Shown here in pieces: positions 6,691 to 6,731 of a DNA stretch of 6,731 nucleotides. The stretch lies in NCBI GenBank assembly GCA_947631885.1, contig CANRMZ010000069.1, positions 1 through 6,731 on the forward strand. Direction: 5' to 3'. Position 1 is the stretch's first letter. The number at the start of each line of letters is the position of its first letter. Both the position numbers and the translations under genes were made by a program. This DNA is from an uncultured Bacilli bacterium (GTDB taxonomy: Bacteria > Bacillota_I > Bacilli_A > RF39 > UBA660). The notes below the pieces were generated by a model. That model saw nothing but the letters and a program-made list of their open reading frames with translations. It was not told where the DNA came from and did no database searches.

Positions 6691-6718
6691 AAAAAAGAAC
6701 CCTTTTTACGGTCCTTTT
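6691..6718 (-). terminator. Terminator of a gene to the right of the window
   Basis: On the minus strand AAAAGGACC (6710-6718) pairs with GGTTCTTTT (6693-6701), 9 pairs with one G-U and an 8-nt loop, ending in six T. The plus-strand version has a mismatch and no good T-tract. It implies a minus-strand gene ending just outside or at the window edge. A TAA at 6717-6719 could be its stop codon, placed in the stem as for the oxidoreductase, but too little sequence is visible to tell. Confidence 0.65.
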
Positions 6719-6731
6719 ACCAAAATATCTT

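Overview
The window is AT-rich bacterial DNA, most likely from an anaerobic, fermentative low-GC Firmicute of the Bacilli/Mollicutes-like type. The evidence is strong GGAGG-type ribosome binding sites, compact A/T-rich intergenic regions with U-tract terminators, AGA-dominated arginine codons, and pyruvate:ferredoxin oxidoreductase. Tryptophan is encoded by TGG and no TGA is read through, so the standard bacterial code fits and the mycoplasma code does not. The lineage is an inference from composition and gene content.

All three protein genes lie on the minus strand, so transcription runs right to left. (1) At 6691-6718 is an intrinsic terminator, probably of a gene lying to the right of the window. 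(2) eno (enolase, 5414-6643) follows, with its own promoter and ribosome binding site. (3) A 58-bp gap holds a hairpin terminator and a TATAAT box close to the next gene. (4) A single-chain pyruvate:ferredoxin oxidoreductase (2029-5355) comes next; its stop codon sits inside its own terminator hairpin. (5) The 239-bp gap 1790-2028 holds a probable small structured RNA on the plus strand and a short promoter for recG. (6) recG (1-1789) codes for the branched-DNA helicase and is cut by the left window edge about 85 residues before its expected end.

Enolase makes phosphoenolpyruvate. The oxidoreductase turns pyruvate into acetyl-CoA, CO2 and reduced ferredoxin. The pair therefore covers the lower end of glycolysis and its link to ferredoxin-based anaerobic energy metabolism, with pyruvate kinase (not in the window) between them. 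recG is a separate DNA-repair unit.

The most interesting element is the plus-strand unit at 1872-2007. It has a TTGACT/TAATAT promoter with a 17-nt spacer, about 100 nt of transcript, and a strong one-directional terminator with a GCAA tetraloop. The predicted RNA can form an 8-bp hairpin whose loop pairs over 8 bp with a downstream pyrimidine-rich linker, an H-type pseudoknot enclosing a second hairpin. I do not recognise it as a known RNA family, and no plus-strand gene follows it, so it looks like a free-standing small RNA rather than a riboswitch leader.
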